The translations under genes and the position numbers were made by a program. This document shows, piece after piece, positions 18,585 through 28,500 of a DNA stretch of 64,000 nt. The notes under the pieces are model-generated. The model saw nothing but the letters and a program-made list of their open reading frames with translations. It did no database searches and was not told the origin of the DNA. Source of the DNA: Streptomyces hawaiiensis. Lineage in GTDB: Bacteria; Actinomycetota; Actinomycetes; Streptomycetales; Streptomycetaceae. Location of the stretch: positions 1 to 64,000 of the forward strand of contig NZ_CP021978.1 in NCBI RefSeq assembly GCF_004803895.1, in the 5' to 3' direction. The stretch's first letter is position 1. Each line of letters opens with the position of its first letter.

Positions 18585-20090
18585 ATGACTCACCACGCCT
18601 CACCCACGACCAACGCCGGTAACCTCCGGGCCTGGCTCGGTCTGCTCGTCGTCCTCGGCCCCGTGCTGCTGGTCTCGATGGACGGATCCATCCTGTTCCT
18701 CGCGATGCCCCGGGTCAGTCAGGCGCTGAGCCCCAGTGCCGACCAAGCACTGTGGACCCTGGACATCTACGGCTTCGCCGTAGGGTCACTGCTCATCGCG
18801 TTCGGGAACATCGGCGACCGCTACGGACGCCTCAGGCTCCTCATGATCGGCGCGATTTTCTTCGGCCTCGGCTCTGCTGCCGCTGCCTTCGCCCCCACAC
18901 CGGAACTGCTCATCGCCGCCCGCGCGGTCATGGGGATCGCCGGCGCGACCCTGCTTCCCTCCGCGCTGGCGGTTCTGAGCGAACTGTTCACCGACCCCAA
19001 GCGACGCGCACAGGCCATCGGCATCTTCGCCGCAGCATTCGCTGCCGGCTTCGCGATCGGACCGGTCATCGGCGGCGTGCTGCTGGAACGCTTCTGGTGG
19101 GGATCGGTGTTCTTGATCAACCTCCCCGTCATCGTCGGCTTCCTCTGCTTCGCACCGGTGCTGCTCGGCGAGGTCCGGGCGACCCAGCCTGGGCGGATCG
19201 ACACCGCCAGCGTCGTGACCTCCGCCGTCGGGCTCCTGCTGGCGATCTACGGCATCAAGCACGCGGCCGCCCAAGGCCTGACAGTTACCGCCGTGGCCAC
19301 CGTGCTCGCGGGCATTGCCGTGCTGGCGTGGTTCGGTCTACGGCAACGGCAACTGGAGCACCCGCTCATCGACTTCTCACTCTTCCGCGACCGGATCTTC
19401 ACCGTCGCCGTCATCACCGGTCTGCTGCCGCTCGCAGCATGGTCAGCTGCCGCGTACCTGGCCGGGATCTACCTGCAGTCTGTCCTCGACGTCCCCGTCT
19501 TGCAGGCCGCGCTCTGGGCGCTGCCTGGAGCCGGCGTACTCACCACCACCTGCATCGTGACCCCGCTGGTCGTCGACCGCGTCGGCAAGCGCGCCGCGCT
19601 GCTCGTGTGCCACTTCTCCATCGCCGCCGGTTTGCTCCTGCTGCTGCCCACCACCATCACAGGCGGAATCGGCTGGTACGTCGCATCCACCGCGGTCGCG
19701 GGCCTCGGCTATGGCATTTCCTTCGCTGTCGTCGCCGACACCGCCGTTGCCGCAGTCCCTCCCGAGCGCGCCGGATCCGCAGGTGCGATCGCGGAGACCA
19801 GCAACGAGATCGGCAATGCTCTCGGCATCGCGTTGCTCGGTTCGCTGGCAGCTCTGCTGTTCCGCCTCCAAGGCCCCGACCTCGCCCCAACCCTCGACGA
19901 GACACTCCAGCTGCCTGAACTGACAGCGGCGATCGTGACCGACGCCAAGTCGGCCTTCCTCACCGGACTGCACGTCGCCGCGGCGGCAGCCAGCGTCCTG
20001 CATCTCATCCTCGGCCTCGTCGCGCTCCGCTGGCTGCCCCGGCCGGCCAAAGTCACCGCGGCTGAGAATGAGACGGCCGAGACCCGATGA
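18585..20090 (+). CDS. MFS drug exporter, DHA2 (14-helix) type
   Basis: The product has 501 residues. It begins MTHHASPTTNAGNLRAW and shows the MFS motif A (GNIGDRYGRLRLLM), motif C-like AAAFAAGFAIGPVIGGVLLER and 14 hydrophobic segments across the length. Proton-driven efflux of a hydrophobic compound is typical for the family; the substrate cannot be read. The gene is intact and divergent from the XRE regulator, with the palindrome in the promoter region. Immediately downstream is an IS5-family element. Confidence 0.9.
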   Translation: MTHHASPTTNAGNLRAWLGLLVVLGPVLLVSMDGSILFLAMPRVSQALSPSADQALWTLDIYGFAVGSLLIAFGNIGDRYGRLRLLMIGAIFFGLGSAAAAFAPTPELLIAARAVMGIAGATLLPSALAVLSELFTDPKRRAQAIGIFAAAFAAGFAIGPVIGGVLLERFWWGSVFLINLPVIVGFLCFAPVLLGEVRATQPGRIDTASVVTSAVGLLLAIYGIKHAAAQGLTVTAVATVLAGIAVLAWFGLRQRQLEHPLIDFSLFRDRIFTVAVITGLLPLAAWSAAAYLAGIYLQSVLDVPVLQAALWALPGAGVLTTTCIVTPLVVDRVGKRAALLVCHFSIAAGLLLLLPTTITGGIGWYVASTAVAGLGYGISFAVVADTAVAAVPPERAGSAGAIAETSNEIGNALGIALLGSLAALLFRLQGPDLAPTLDETLQLPELTAAIVTDAKSAFLTGLHVAAAAASVLHLILGLVALRWLPRPAKVTAAENETAETR

Positions 20091-20108
20091 CCCACACCAA
20101 CGCACCTC

Positions 20109-21131
20109 TCTCAGAGCCTGTCGGGTGGCCGGTTGATTACGCTGCGATGAGGTTCTCGACGGTCTCGGTTCGCGCGGTCTTGCGATGGGGTTCATGGCTC
20201 CAGCGTGCTGACTGCCCGGCGAGTCGGACGAGCATCAGGCGGATCATCGCCACCTTAATCATGGCCTCGGAGGTGGCGGTCAGCCGTTCGTAGTCGCGGG
20301 CCAGGCGGCGGTTGCGGACCAGCCACCCGAAGGTCCGCTCTACCACCCAACGGCGGGGCAGGATCTTGAAACCCTTGACGTCGTCGGTCCGCTTCACGAT
20401 CTCCACGACGATATTCAGCGCGTCGCGGGCCCATGAAAGCAGCGTGGAATCAACGGAGTTGGCGTATCCGCCGTCGGCCCACACCAGGCCGACCGTGCGG
20501 AAGCCGGCGGCGAGCCGCGCCAGGACAGTGCGGCCTCCGGCCCGGTCCTGCACGGAGGCGGAGGTGACCGCGACAACCAGGAGGAGTCCCATCGTGTCCA
20601 CGATCGCGTGTCGCTTGCGACCCGTCGTTCGCTTGCCGGCGTCGAATCCGCGGGCCTCGCCGCCCTCGCTGGTCTTGATCGACTGGGCGTCGATCACGGC
20701 GGCCGAGGGTTCGGGGTCGCGCCCGGCCTCGACGCGTACCTGGCGGCGGAGCTCGTCGTGGACGCGGTCCCAGGTGCCGTCCTCGCGCCACTTGGTGAAC
20801 CAGCGGTGGGCGGCGTCGAAGGGCATCAGGTCGTGCGGGAGCATCCGCCACTGGCAGCCCGACCGCAGGACGTAGAAGATCGAGTCGAGGACCAGCCGGT
20901 CGCCGTACTTGCGTATCCCGCCACCTTTTCGCAGGTCACGCACGGGAAGGAGCGGCTGGATGGTATCCACATCTCATCGGTCAGGCTGGACGGATAACAT
21001 GGGCCGCTGACGGCCCCGGAGTTGTCGCACGTACACACACCGCGTGATCATTCCGGGGCCTTCGTCATGTCCGGCGACCCAGGGCCTCAGTTACACACCG
21101 CTCTCGATCGTCCACCCGACAGGCTCTGAGA
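20109..21131 (-). mobile_element. IS5-family insertion sequence with perfect terminal repeats
   Basis: Perfect inverted repeats TCTCAGAGCCTGTCGGGTGG at 20109-20128 and 21112-21131 bracket one transposase. The outermost bases may be part of the target rather than the IS (core repeat 20112-20128 and 21112-21128). No clean direct duplication is seen. It lies between the MFS gene and the broken HxlR gene. Confidence 0.85.
20137..20970 (-). CDS. IS5-family DDE transposase
   Basis: The product has 277 residues. Catalytic motifs are AAVIDAQSIKTSEGG (first Asp), VWADGGYANSV (second Asp) and WVVERTFGWLVRNRRLARDYE (Glu). The usual N-terminal segment, YPSSLTDEMW, is found just upstream in another frame (around 20975-20995), so a frameshift near 20965 may have removed the first 15-20 residues; the GTG at 20970 is the in-frame start available. 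Confidence 0.85.
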   Translation of the reverse strand: MDTIQPLLPVRDLRKGGGIRKYGDRLVLDSIFYVLRSGCQWRMLPHDLMPFDAAHRWFTKWREDGTWDRVHDELRRQVRVEAGRDPEPSAAVIDAQSIKTSEGGEARGFDAGKRTTGRKRHAIVDTMGLLLVVAVTSASVQDRAGGRTVLARLAAGFRTVGLVWADGGYANSVDSTLLSWARDALNIVVEIVKRTDDVKGFKILPRRWVVERTFGWLVRNRRLARDYERLTATSEAMIKVAMIRLMLVRLAGQSARWSHEPHRKTARTETVENLIAA

Positions 21132-21172
21132 TTGGCTGAGACAGCTGGAACTGGGCTGTCTCAATCAACGGC

Positions 21173-21500
21173 TCAGGGGATCACCTCGATGCGTTCCATG
21201 TGTTCCTCGCCCCACTCGCCGAGCGGCTCCAGCGCGGTGTTGAGGGAGCGGCCGAACTCGGTCAGCGAGTACTCCACCTTGGGTGGGACCTGGTGATAGA
21301 CCTCGCGGTGCACGAGGCCACTGGTCTCCATCTCCCGGAGTTGAAGGATCAGCATCCTTTCGCTGATGCCGGGCACGGCTCGCCTCAACTCGCCAAAGCG
21401 CAGCGGTCCTTCGCCGAGTGAGAACAGGATCAGCCCCTTCCATTTCCCCCATGACGGCGATGGCGGCGTCGAATCCGCAGGTGTAGGTCCGCTTCGTCAT
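21173..21500 (-). pseudogene. HxlR-family transcription regulator, one frameshift
   Basis: ATG 21500 has AGGAG upstream and gives MTKRTYTCGFDAAIAVMG; the remainder (LRRAVPGISERMLILQLREM, VHREVYHQVPPKVEYSLTEF) is in the next frame and stops at 21173. The break is near 21430-21445, where GGGGGAAATGG is one base short of the usual GGKWKGLIL coding. The winged helix is otherwise complete. An IS630 element starts 15 bp upstream of its ATG and must have displaced its promoter. What it controlled is not visible. Confidence 0.75.
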
Positions 21501-21511
21501 CAGCACTCCTA

Positions 21512-22596
21512 CTACTGACGTTGTCGCCGTGGTGTCGTCAAGGTGAGGCCGGTTTCGGCGAGGCATCCGTCGATGAGGTGGCTGCGGTACTGGATCTGGC
21601 GGAGACCGTGTCGGAGCGTGCTCATGAGGTGGTCGGGGTCGGTGAAGGCGGTGTTGGCCTGGCTGCTGCGTCGCAGCAGCGACCAGATGCCCTCGACGGG
21701 GTTGAGGTCGGGTGCGTAGGCCGGCAGGAAGTAGCAGGTTATCCAGTCGCGGGTGTCGATGAACTGCCGCAGTCGGCGGTCCTTGTGGACGTTGAGGTTG
21801 TCCCACACGAGCACGATGGGTGCGCCGAGCTGCTGGTGGGCGGCGATGAGCAGGTCGCGGTAGTCGGTCCAGGTGAAGCTGCGTCTGCCGCCCCGCTTGT
21901 GATCGACGTGCCGCTTGGGCCGGTAGATCAGCCGTGAGCGTTCACCGTGCTTGTAGCAGGCCAGAGCGGCGATGGAGAAGCGGCGCTGGGATCGTCCCCG
22001 GACCCGGATGAGGGGTGTGTGTCCGCGCCTGGCCCAGGTGCGGCTGGTGGGCGGCGTCATCGAGAAGCCGGCTTCGTCTTCGAAGCACAGCCAGGCATCG
22101 AGCGCCGCCACGGACCTTCCACCTGCGGCCAGGTCTCCTTCACCCAGCCCGCCACGGCCTCCTCGTCGCGCTCGACCGCTCGGCGGGCCGGGACCTGGTG
22201 GCTGAACCCATGCCGGTGCAGCATCTGCGCGATCGCCGACAGCGTCATGCTCTTGTGGAACCTGCGCCCGATCAACGTCTTGATCCGCGCCAGGGTCCAT
22301 GTCTGGTCCGGCCATCCGTGCGCGACGGGACCCGTGGCGAGCTCCTGCTCGAGCACGGTGAACAGGGCCTCACTCAGCTTGGGCCGTGACACCGGCCCGG
22401 CAGACCGCAGCCCCTCGGTGCCGGCGTCGTGCCAGGCCCGGCGCCAACGCTGCACCGAGCGCACACTCACCCGTAAGTCCTTGGCGACCTCGGCGTTGGA
22501 GGCACCGGCAGCGAATCGCTCCGCGGCCTGCAGCCGGATCCGCTCGCGAAACGACTGCCGTTCAGGCGTCAGCCCACCACCCTGCGGATATCTCAC
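21512..22596 (-). pseudogene. IS630-family transposase in two frames
   Basis: The N-terminal frame (22596 to about 22095) carries the HTH part (FAAGASNAEVAKDLRVSVRS, WTLARIKTLIGRRFHKSM). Near 22095-22115 the frame changes and continues with LDAWLCFEDEAGFSMTPP (first Asp), APIVLVWDNLNVHKDRRLRQ (second Asp) and PDLNPVEGIWSLLRR (Glu). It may be a frameshift mutation or programmed shift; an upstream start MRYPQGGGLTPERQSF at 22596 is used. Confidence 0.75.
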
Positions 22597-22661
22597 ACAA
22601 CCGGCATACCGCGACGATCACGCATCGTCAGCCCCCAACGACATCACGCCGAAAAGGTCAG
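21515..22661 (-). mobile_element. IS630-family insertion sequence flanked by TA
   Basis: Imperfect inverted ends (CTACTGACGTTGTCGCCGTG on the left, CTACTGACCTTTTCGGCGTG read inward on the right) are bounded by TA at 21513-21514 and 22662-22663, the target duplication of the IS630/Tc1 group. The stop codon of the transposase uses the left TA. Confidence 0.8.
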
Positions 22662-22901
22662 TAGCGGTGAGGGCCCATGGTGGACCGTCCGGTGGCGGCC
22701 ACACATTTGCCTCGCCCCTCCTGCGGAGAGCAACCTCAGGCCTGCGCAACCCGAAGCGAAGGAACACCCCGTGCTCGGCCCCGGCCTGCAGCCGGAAACA
22801 CCACCCTGAGTCGCTGCACCGGCGCGATCTCGGTTCGTCACCTGTAGGTGGCTGGACTGAGCGCGCCCGCTCTGTCCGGCCTTGTTGAAAGGACGGGACG
22901 G

Positions 22902-23069
22902 ATGGACGAGGTCACGATCGGTGTGCTGGCACTGTTCGGTTTTCTCAGCATGGCTCTCACTCATGGCGCGAAGCTGGCACGCGACATCGACGAGTTCATC
23001 GAAGCGTGGCGTGGGCCGGCACACAGTCTGCGACGGTGGTGGCGTCGGTGGCAGGACCGCCGACGGTGA
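22902..23069 (+). CDS. Small protein with one membrane helix, function unknown
   Basis: The product has 55 residues beginning MDEVTIGVLALFGFLSMALT: one hydrophobic helix followed by an acidic stretch (RDIDEFIEAW) and a basic tail (RRWWRRWQDRRR). A GGACGG lies upstream of ATG 22902. No family is recognised and no partner gene is intact nearby. Confidence 0.45.
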   Translation: MDEVTIGVLALFGFLSMALTHGAKLARDIDEFIEAWRGPAHSLRRWWRRWQDRRR

Positions 23070-23392
23070 TGCGGTCGGCGGCCCTGTAACTGTCCTTCCT
23101 GAAGCCTGCTGGTTGAGTCGCTCGGTTGCTGGAACACAGTGCTGTCGGGCGGAGTGCTCGGCCAACGGAGGCTGTGGCCTGCTGCCATGTTGCCGTCTGA
23201 CGCCGCGTGGTCGTCACACGGACGGGACGACGAGGAACAGTGGACACCGCGCGGGGACACCCAGATCAATCCGGCCAGTCACCCGCAAGCCAGCACGGCA
23301 GATCCCTGCCTCACTCACGACCTAAAGATCAACTACGACACAGCCGCATCGACAGCCAAGTCAGGAAACTATCTATCTAGTTACGACATCTT
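23070..23392. other. Stretch without a recognisable gene, GC falling to the right
   Basis: No convincing reading frame. From about 23310 the base composition becomes clearly more AT-rich than the rest of the window, continuing into the fragment at 23393-23550. Confidence 0.4.
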
Positions 23393-23550
23393 CTATCTAC
23401 TCACAGCATCACAGTTGAGAAGCTCAACCGGTCTTCCTGTTAGAACACGCTCAATGAACCACAGCAGTTCAGATGCCATACCAGTCAAGATCACAATGTC
23501 ATCTCTGGAATCTAAGCACAGCAGGTCAGCAGTGCTCTCATCTCGTAATT
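23393..23550 (-). pseudogene. AT-rich C-terminal gene fragment, unknown
   Basis: On the minus strand an open stretch reads STADLLCLDSRDDIVILTG, then MASELLWFIERVLTGRPVEL and ends NCDAVSR at a TAG (23393-23395). It has protein-like composition and non-Streptomyces codon use but no start and no recognised family. It abuts the truncated recombinase. Confidence 0.3.
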
Positions 23551-24161
23551 ACATAGAAGACCGACACCCGAGGTGCGCAGTGGTACAGGGTGCGCAGCAG
23601 TGCGTAGTCCCGTGCCGCAGCCGGATAGTCGGACGCGGCCGCCAGGCGCGCGCGGGCGAAGGCGAAGAACGCCGTCAGGCGCTCAGCCGTGGGCGGCAGC
23701 CGACGAGGGGTGTCGTCCCAGACATGCCGCAAGCGGTTGAACCGGTCCAGCGGGTCGCCCACCGCCATGCCGTACAGGGCGCGGATCTCGGTGGCGTAGC
23801 GGTCCCGGACGAAGCCGTGGAACGTACGAAGCATCTGCAGATACTGGCGCCTGGTCCCCGCGGCCCGGCCCGCCAGCAGCAGTTGGCGGAGCATGGCGTC
23901 CACGTCGGCGGGCTCGATCTGCCACACCGGCCGGTCGAAGTGGTCCAGCACCCGTTCCAGCAGGGACGTGTAGCAACTGATCGTCGTGTCGGCGAAACCC
24001 CGTACCACCCACGTCGAGACAAACGCCTCTGTACAACGGGCCTGGAAAGCCCACTCATCCCGCGCCTGGTCGACATCGGATGCCGAGGTGGCAAGCCCGC
24101 CCGCGATCAGCCGGAGAAACCGCTCCCCCACACCACACCACCATCCCGCGACAACCGTCAT
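23538..24161 (-). pseudogene. N-terminal fragment of a tyrosine recombinase
   Basis: A core-binding domain is visible (STWVVRGFADTTISCYTSLL, RRQYLQMLRTFHGFVRDRYA) and the sequence runs to the start of the catalytic domain (YALLRTLYHC), where family members continue with the Arg motif. Here it ends in PRVSVFYVITR and a stop, at the junction with AT-rich DNA. The catalytic domain is lost. It is unlike the recombinase at the left edge. Confidence 0.65.
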
Positions 24162-24234
24162 TCAGGTGGCGCCTGAACCATGCGCGTGCCACCGAAGCCA
24201 TCAACGAGACACCAGAAGGAAAGCAACCCCCGCC

Positions 24235-25122
24235 TTACACATACCCCTCCAATCCACACGCCGGCCCCGGAAGGCGCTGTGCCTCGTCCAGCACCAGCAC
24301 ACGAGGCTGTCGTAGCGCGTTCACCAGCGTCAGGTCGGCCTCCCCCGCCCCGCGCGGCAGACGCCTACCCAGCTCCAGGGCGTCCGCGAGCACCCGACGC
24401 AGTTCGGGAACCGTCGGGTGCACACCGACGTGGACCCGGCGGACCCGGGCCGGGTGCGGCAGTTGGGACAAGGCGTACTGCAGCGCGACGGTCTTGCCCT
24501 GGCCGGCGTCGCCGTACAGACACACCACCGCCCCCACCGCGGCCGCGTGCGCGACCGTCCGCAGCACTGACCGCACAGCGGACGTGTGCACCACCTGCGC
24601 GCCCGGTACCAGGACCGGGACCTGCGCCAGGTGCTTTTGCTCGCGCAGAAAAACCTGCCCGCATGTGTCTTGGCCGGCCACGACGTTCAGGCCCAGCTCG
24701 CTGAGCGGATCGGGCCTGCGTGGCCCGGCCACCTCAGGCTCCCGCTCGACCAGCAAAGCCCGGCCCGCCCGGCGGTCCCTGCGGATCACCCGGTGCAGTG
24801 TCGACGCCGACGGCACCGAGGCCCCGCCGCTGGCAGCGGCCAGCCGGCGCCTGAGCTCAGCGACATTCCCTCCGACCTCGCCCAGCAGCGCCCACACCTC
24901 GTCCGACACCGCATACCCCTGCCGGACCGGCGCCTCTACCTGCCCGGTCGTCTTGGCCTGCTCAAGCCAGCGCCACACCGTACGCTCGGAAACCCCCACC
25001 GTCTCAGCGACCGCACGCACATGCCACGTGGCCAGCTCCCCCGCCTGCTGCCGCTCCAGCAAACGACGCACCACCAGCCCCCTGGGCAGCACAGGCCCAC
25101 GGCCGGCCCTTACCTCTTCCAC
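24235..25122 (-). pseudogene. HTH-AAA ATPase of TnsC/MuB type, C-terminus truncated
   Basis: The product has 295 residues. The N-terminus has an HTH (VRAVAETVGVSERTVWRWLE, about 35-54) and a second basic helical segment (PSASTLHRVIRRDRRAGRAL). The ATPase part has Walker A GDAGQGKT at 204-211 and Walker B VLVLDEAQ at 275-282, then ends 13 residues later (GLEGYV), whereas related transposition ATPases go on for about 100 residues. It is next to a recombinase fragment. It could be an orphan of a Tn7/Mu-like element; it is not linked to either tnsB in this window. Confidence 0.6.
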
Positions 25123-25366
25123 CCCACGATCACACCGGCCGGGCCCACCTCAACGCATCAGAACTCTCGATCCTGAGACAGCATCAGCTGCCATGCGATA
25201 AAGCCCCACGACAGCGATCCCGGCCCTCAATCTCTCACCTCATGACAGCGGCCCACCCACCCACAAACCCCCACTGACCAGCCCCGTAACACCAACCCCT
25301 GGACCAGCGCGACCGACTCTCACCACCACCGACACCAACCCGAGAGACCGCACCCAGGCGGCTCGC

Positions 25367-25938
<572 letters not shown>

Positions 25939-26439
25939 ACCTGCCTGTAGCGCTGGCGTTCCTCATGGGCCTTGTAGCTCAGAACTCCCGTGACCTCATG
26001 GGAATGGCGGATTTTGCTGGGGCCCGGCAAAATCGAAATGGTCCTTGCGGCTGTCCGGGACGGACACGACCGGGTGGCCGTACCGGCAGCGCAGGGCCGC
26101 GCTGGAGTCGGTGTTCGCCGCAGGGCAAGAGCGAACGAGCGGACCTCGTCAGCTTCCAGCTCGACGACCGCTCACAAGCCGGGATCACCAACGTCTGGCT
26201 CACACACAGCCCGATCCGGAGATGGCCGACGGGCTGTTCTTGTCCTCCGTGACGCACGGGTGGAACAGGGCCGGCAGCGGGTCACCCTGCCGCAGGCCGG
26301 GCGGCTGCGGGCGTGGTTCCCGGGCGAGTTCGAAGTCCGGGTGGCGTCAGCGTGGCCGGGCCGCGGGAGGCAAGGGCGCCGCGGCTGGCAGCCGGTTTGG
26401 CCGCCATGAGGCTTTCGCCTGCTACTGGTCACGGGGCTC
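25939..26439. other. Scrambled remnants, no intact gene
   Basis: It contains a 75-bp DNA-ligase fragment (26045-26119). After it, pieces of one or more degraded frames on the plus strand (TNVWLTHSP, then QRVTLPQAGRLRAWFPGEFE) suggest an unidentified gene broken by several frameshifts. Confidence 0.45.
26045..26119 (+). repeat. DNA ligase gene fragment duplicated at 41833-41909
   Basis: TGCGGCTGTCCGGGACGGAC and the following bases up to GTGTTCGCCGC match the ligase C-terminal piece at about 41833-41909 with a few differences. The match ends abruptly on both sides. Confidence 0.7.
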
Positions 26440-27564
26440 TCACTCGTGCAGGGCGATCAGGGCGTTGTATGCCTGCTGGATAAGGGGGATGCCGGTTCCG
26501 GATGCGGTGTTCGCCAGGGCGACCAGGGCGGTGCGGTGGCGGGGGTTGAAACCGGCGAAGACGGTGCAGCCGAAGGTGCCGCCCGAGTGGTGGTAGAGGA
26601 CGGAGCCGTCCGGGCGGGGGCGGAAGTTCCACACCAGGGCCAGGCCGTTGCCGTTCGGCATGCGCAGCCGGGGCCGCAGGACGTCTTCCAGAGCCGTCCG
26701 CAGCGTGGGCGGGGTGTTGTCGGCCGTGGGCGGGTCGAGGAGGGCCTCGGTGAGGGTGAGCAGGTCGCGGACGCTGGAGCGGAGGGCTCCTGCGGGTGCC
26801 AGGCCGGGCATGCGGAGCGGGGGCTGAGCGCGGTGGCGCCGGTGGCCGGTGACCTGCGTGGAGTGCGGGGGCGGAGTGGCGGTGCAGCTGGTGTCGCGGA
26901 GGTGGAGGGGCCGAAGGACTCGGGCTTCGAGCAAGTCGGGGTAGGAGATGCCGTCGGCTGCGCCGGTGAGGGCGTGGCCGAGGAGGCTCCCGCCGAAATT
27001 GGAGTAGTGCATGCGGGTGCCCGGGGCGGCCCGCAGGCGGGCGTGGGCCAGTGCGTGCAGCAGGTCGTCGGTGGTGAAGCCGGCGTAGGCGGTGGTGCAC
27101 AGTCGCGGGAGGGCGGAGCGGAGCAGGGTGGGCAGGAGGTGGGGCAGGCCGGGTGGGGTGGTGGGCAGTCCCGATGTGTGGGTGGCGAGGTGGGTCAGGG
27201 TGATGTGGGTACCGCGTGGGGGCAGGGGGGTGCCGGCGGGGAGGTGGCGGGCGAGCGGGTCGTGGTGGTGCAGTTCGCCGCGAGCTGCTTGTTCGGCCAT
27301 GAGCAGGGCGGTGAACGTCTTGGTGAGGGAGCCGATTTCGAAACGGGTGCTCGCGTCGGCCGGTGCTCCGGCGCGGTGGGCGGTATGGCCGCGTACGAGC
27401 AAGGCGCGGCGGCCCTCACGGTGGAGGCCGACCGCGATCGCGCTGGCTCCGCGTGCTGTGGTCGTGGTGGACAGCAGGCTGTGTGTCGCCTGGTGGACGG
27501 TGGCGGGGTCGAGTGCGTGCTCCGCTCCGTCCTCCGGGTTGCCGGCGAGGAGGGAGGCGGTCAT
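26440..27564 (-). CDS. Class C beta-lactamase-like serine hydrolase, last gene of the peptide operon
   Basis: The product has 374 residues of the beta-lactamase/DD-peptidase fold: Ser79-x-x-Lys82 (IGSLTKTF), Tyr187-Ser-Asn189 (RMHYSNFGG) and His326-Ser-Gly328 (YHHSGGTFG). There is no signal peptide, so it probably works in the cytoplasm. Relatives act as peptidases, esterases or acyl transferases as well as lactamases. Its ATG overlaps the stop of the preceding gene (ATGA at 27561-27564), tying it to the operon that starts with the 59-residue peptide, where it could act on a peptide. The catalytic residues look complete. Confidence 0.85.
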   Translation of the reverse strand: MTASLLAGNPEDGAEHALDPATVHQATHSLLSTTTTARGASAIAVGLHREGRRALLVRGHTAHRAGAPADASTRFEIGSLTKTFTALLMAEQAARGELHHHDPLARHLPAGTPLPPRGTHITLTHLATHTSGLPTTPPGLPHLLPTLLRSALPRLCTTAYAGFTTDDLLHALAHARLRAAPGTRMHYSNFGGSLLGHALTGAADGISYPDLLEARVLRPLHLRDTSCTATPPPHSTQVTGHRRHRAQPPLRMPGLAPAGALRSSVRDLLTLTEALLDPPTADNTPPTLRTALEDVLRPRLRMPNGNGLALVWNFRPRPDGSVLYHHSGGTFGCTVFAGFNPRHRTALVALANTASGTGIPLIQQAYNALIALHE

Positions 27565-28500
27565 GCGAGTGTGCCGGGGGCGGTTGCGGACGCGGCTGAG
27601 GTGCCCATCGAGTCCAGGGCGCGGGTGAGGGCGATAGTTGCGGCGATGGCAGCCACCACGGTGGGGTGGTGGTGGTCCTGGAAGCGGGTGGCGGGGGCGT
27701 CGTCGACGGGCTGGTCATCGCGGGGCACCAGGCCGTCCTCGTGCTGAATTTCCGCCAGGCGGCGCCAGTCGTCCGGCTCGGCGTAGGGCTCTGGCAGGCA
27801 GCTGCCGATGAACAGCAGTTCGCCCACCAGGTCCCACTGGCAGGTCTCCGTCCAGACGTCCGTCCATACCGGCAGCCAGCGGGTGATGTAGGCGGTCACG
27901 TCACCGGGCAGTGCGTGCGGGAGCCGACCCCAGTCAGTGAGGTGGAAGACGGTGTGAGTGACGGCGTAGCCGGTCATCCAGTCGATGTGCCAGGGGGGCG
28001 GGGTGCTGCCAAGCCAGGTCGCCCGGGTCAGCGTCTCCCAGTCGGGAGCTCCCGCTCCGCGGTCGTGGCCGGTGATTCGGAGCGCGTTGGCAACGGCGAG
28101 CCGCCGGTTGGGGACGTGTTCGACGGCCTGTGCGGTGCCTGCCGCAGCGAGGTGGGAAGTCAACCGTTCCAGGCCGCGATGGCTGTAGCCGGCCCGGGCG
28201 AAGTGGCCGTAGCACTCGAAGGCGTCGGTGGCCAGGGGGTGGCGCAGCAGCTGCTCGTACAGCAGGGCGCCCTCCTTCAGCTCCGTCCAGCAGAAGTCGA
28301 GCAGTTCCCGGGCCAGCGTCGCCTCTCGGCTGCTGGCGGCCCCGTCGCGCAGGATCAGGCCGGCCGTCAGTGCCGTCTCCGCCAGTGCCTTGTACGCGTC
28401 CAAATCCTCAGTGAGGTCTCGCCCGTGGAGCACGCCTTCGTGGCGGTGTGTGTGCGCGGGAGCGGATGTCGTGGGCGGTGCGGGCCAGGGAGGTGCTCAT
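27561..28500 (-). CDS. Helical protein reminiscent of DUF6895, N-terminus out of frame by a CA-repeat change
   Basis: The main frame (28433-27561) encodes about 290 residues resembling an actinobacterial alpha-helical family I recall as DUF6895 (unverified): HVPNRRLAVANALRITG, WHIDWMTGYAVTHTVFHLTD, QHEDGLVPRDDQ, RFQDHHHPTVVAAI. Repeated His/Asp-containing helices suggest an alpha/alpha barrel. A start at ATG 28500, overlapping the previous stop, gives MSTSLARTAHDIRSRAHT and then leaves the frame at CGCGCACACACACCGCC. One more CA unit would join it to the main frame. Otherwise GTG 28433 must be used. It overlaps the hydrolase gene by ATGA. Confidence 0.7.

Noticed and set aside
20109..21131. 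Target duplication for the IS5-family element at 20.1 kb
   Set aside because: Flanking bases are part of an extended inverted repeat (TCTCAG/CTGAGA) and do not form a direct duplication.
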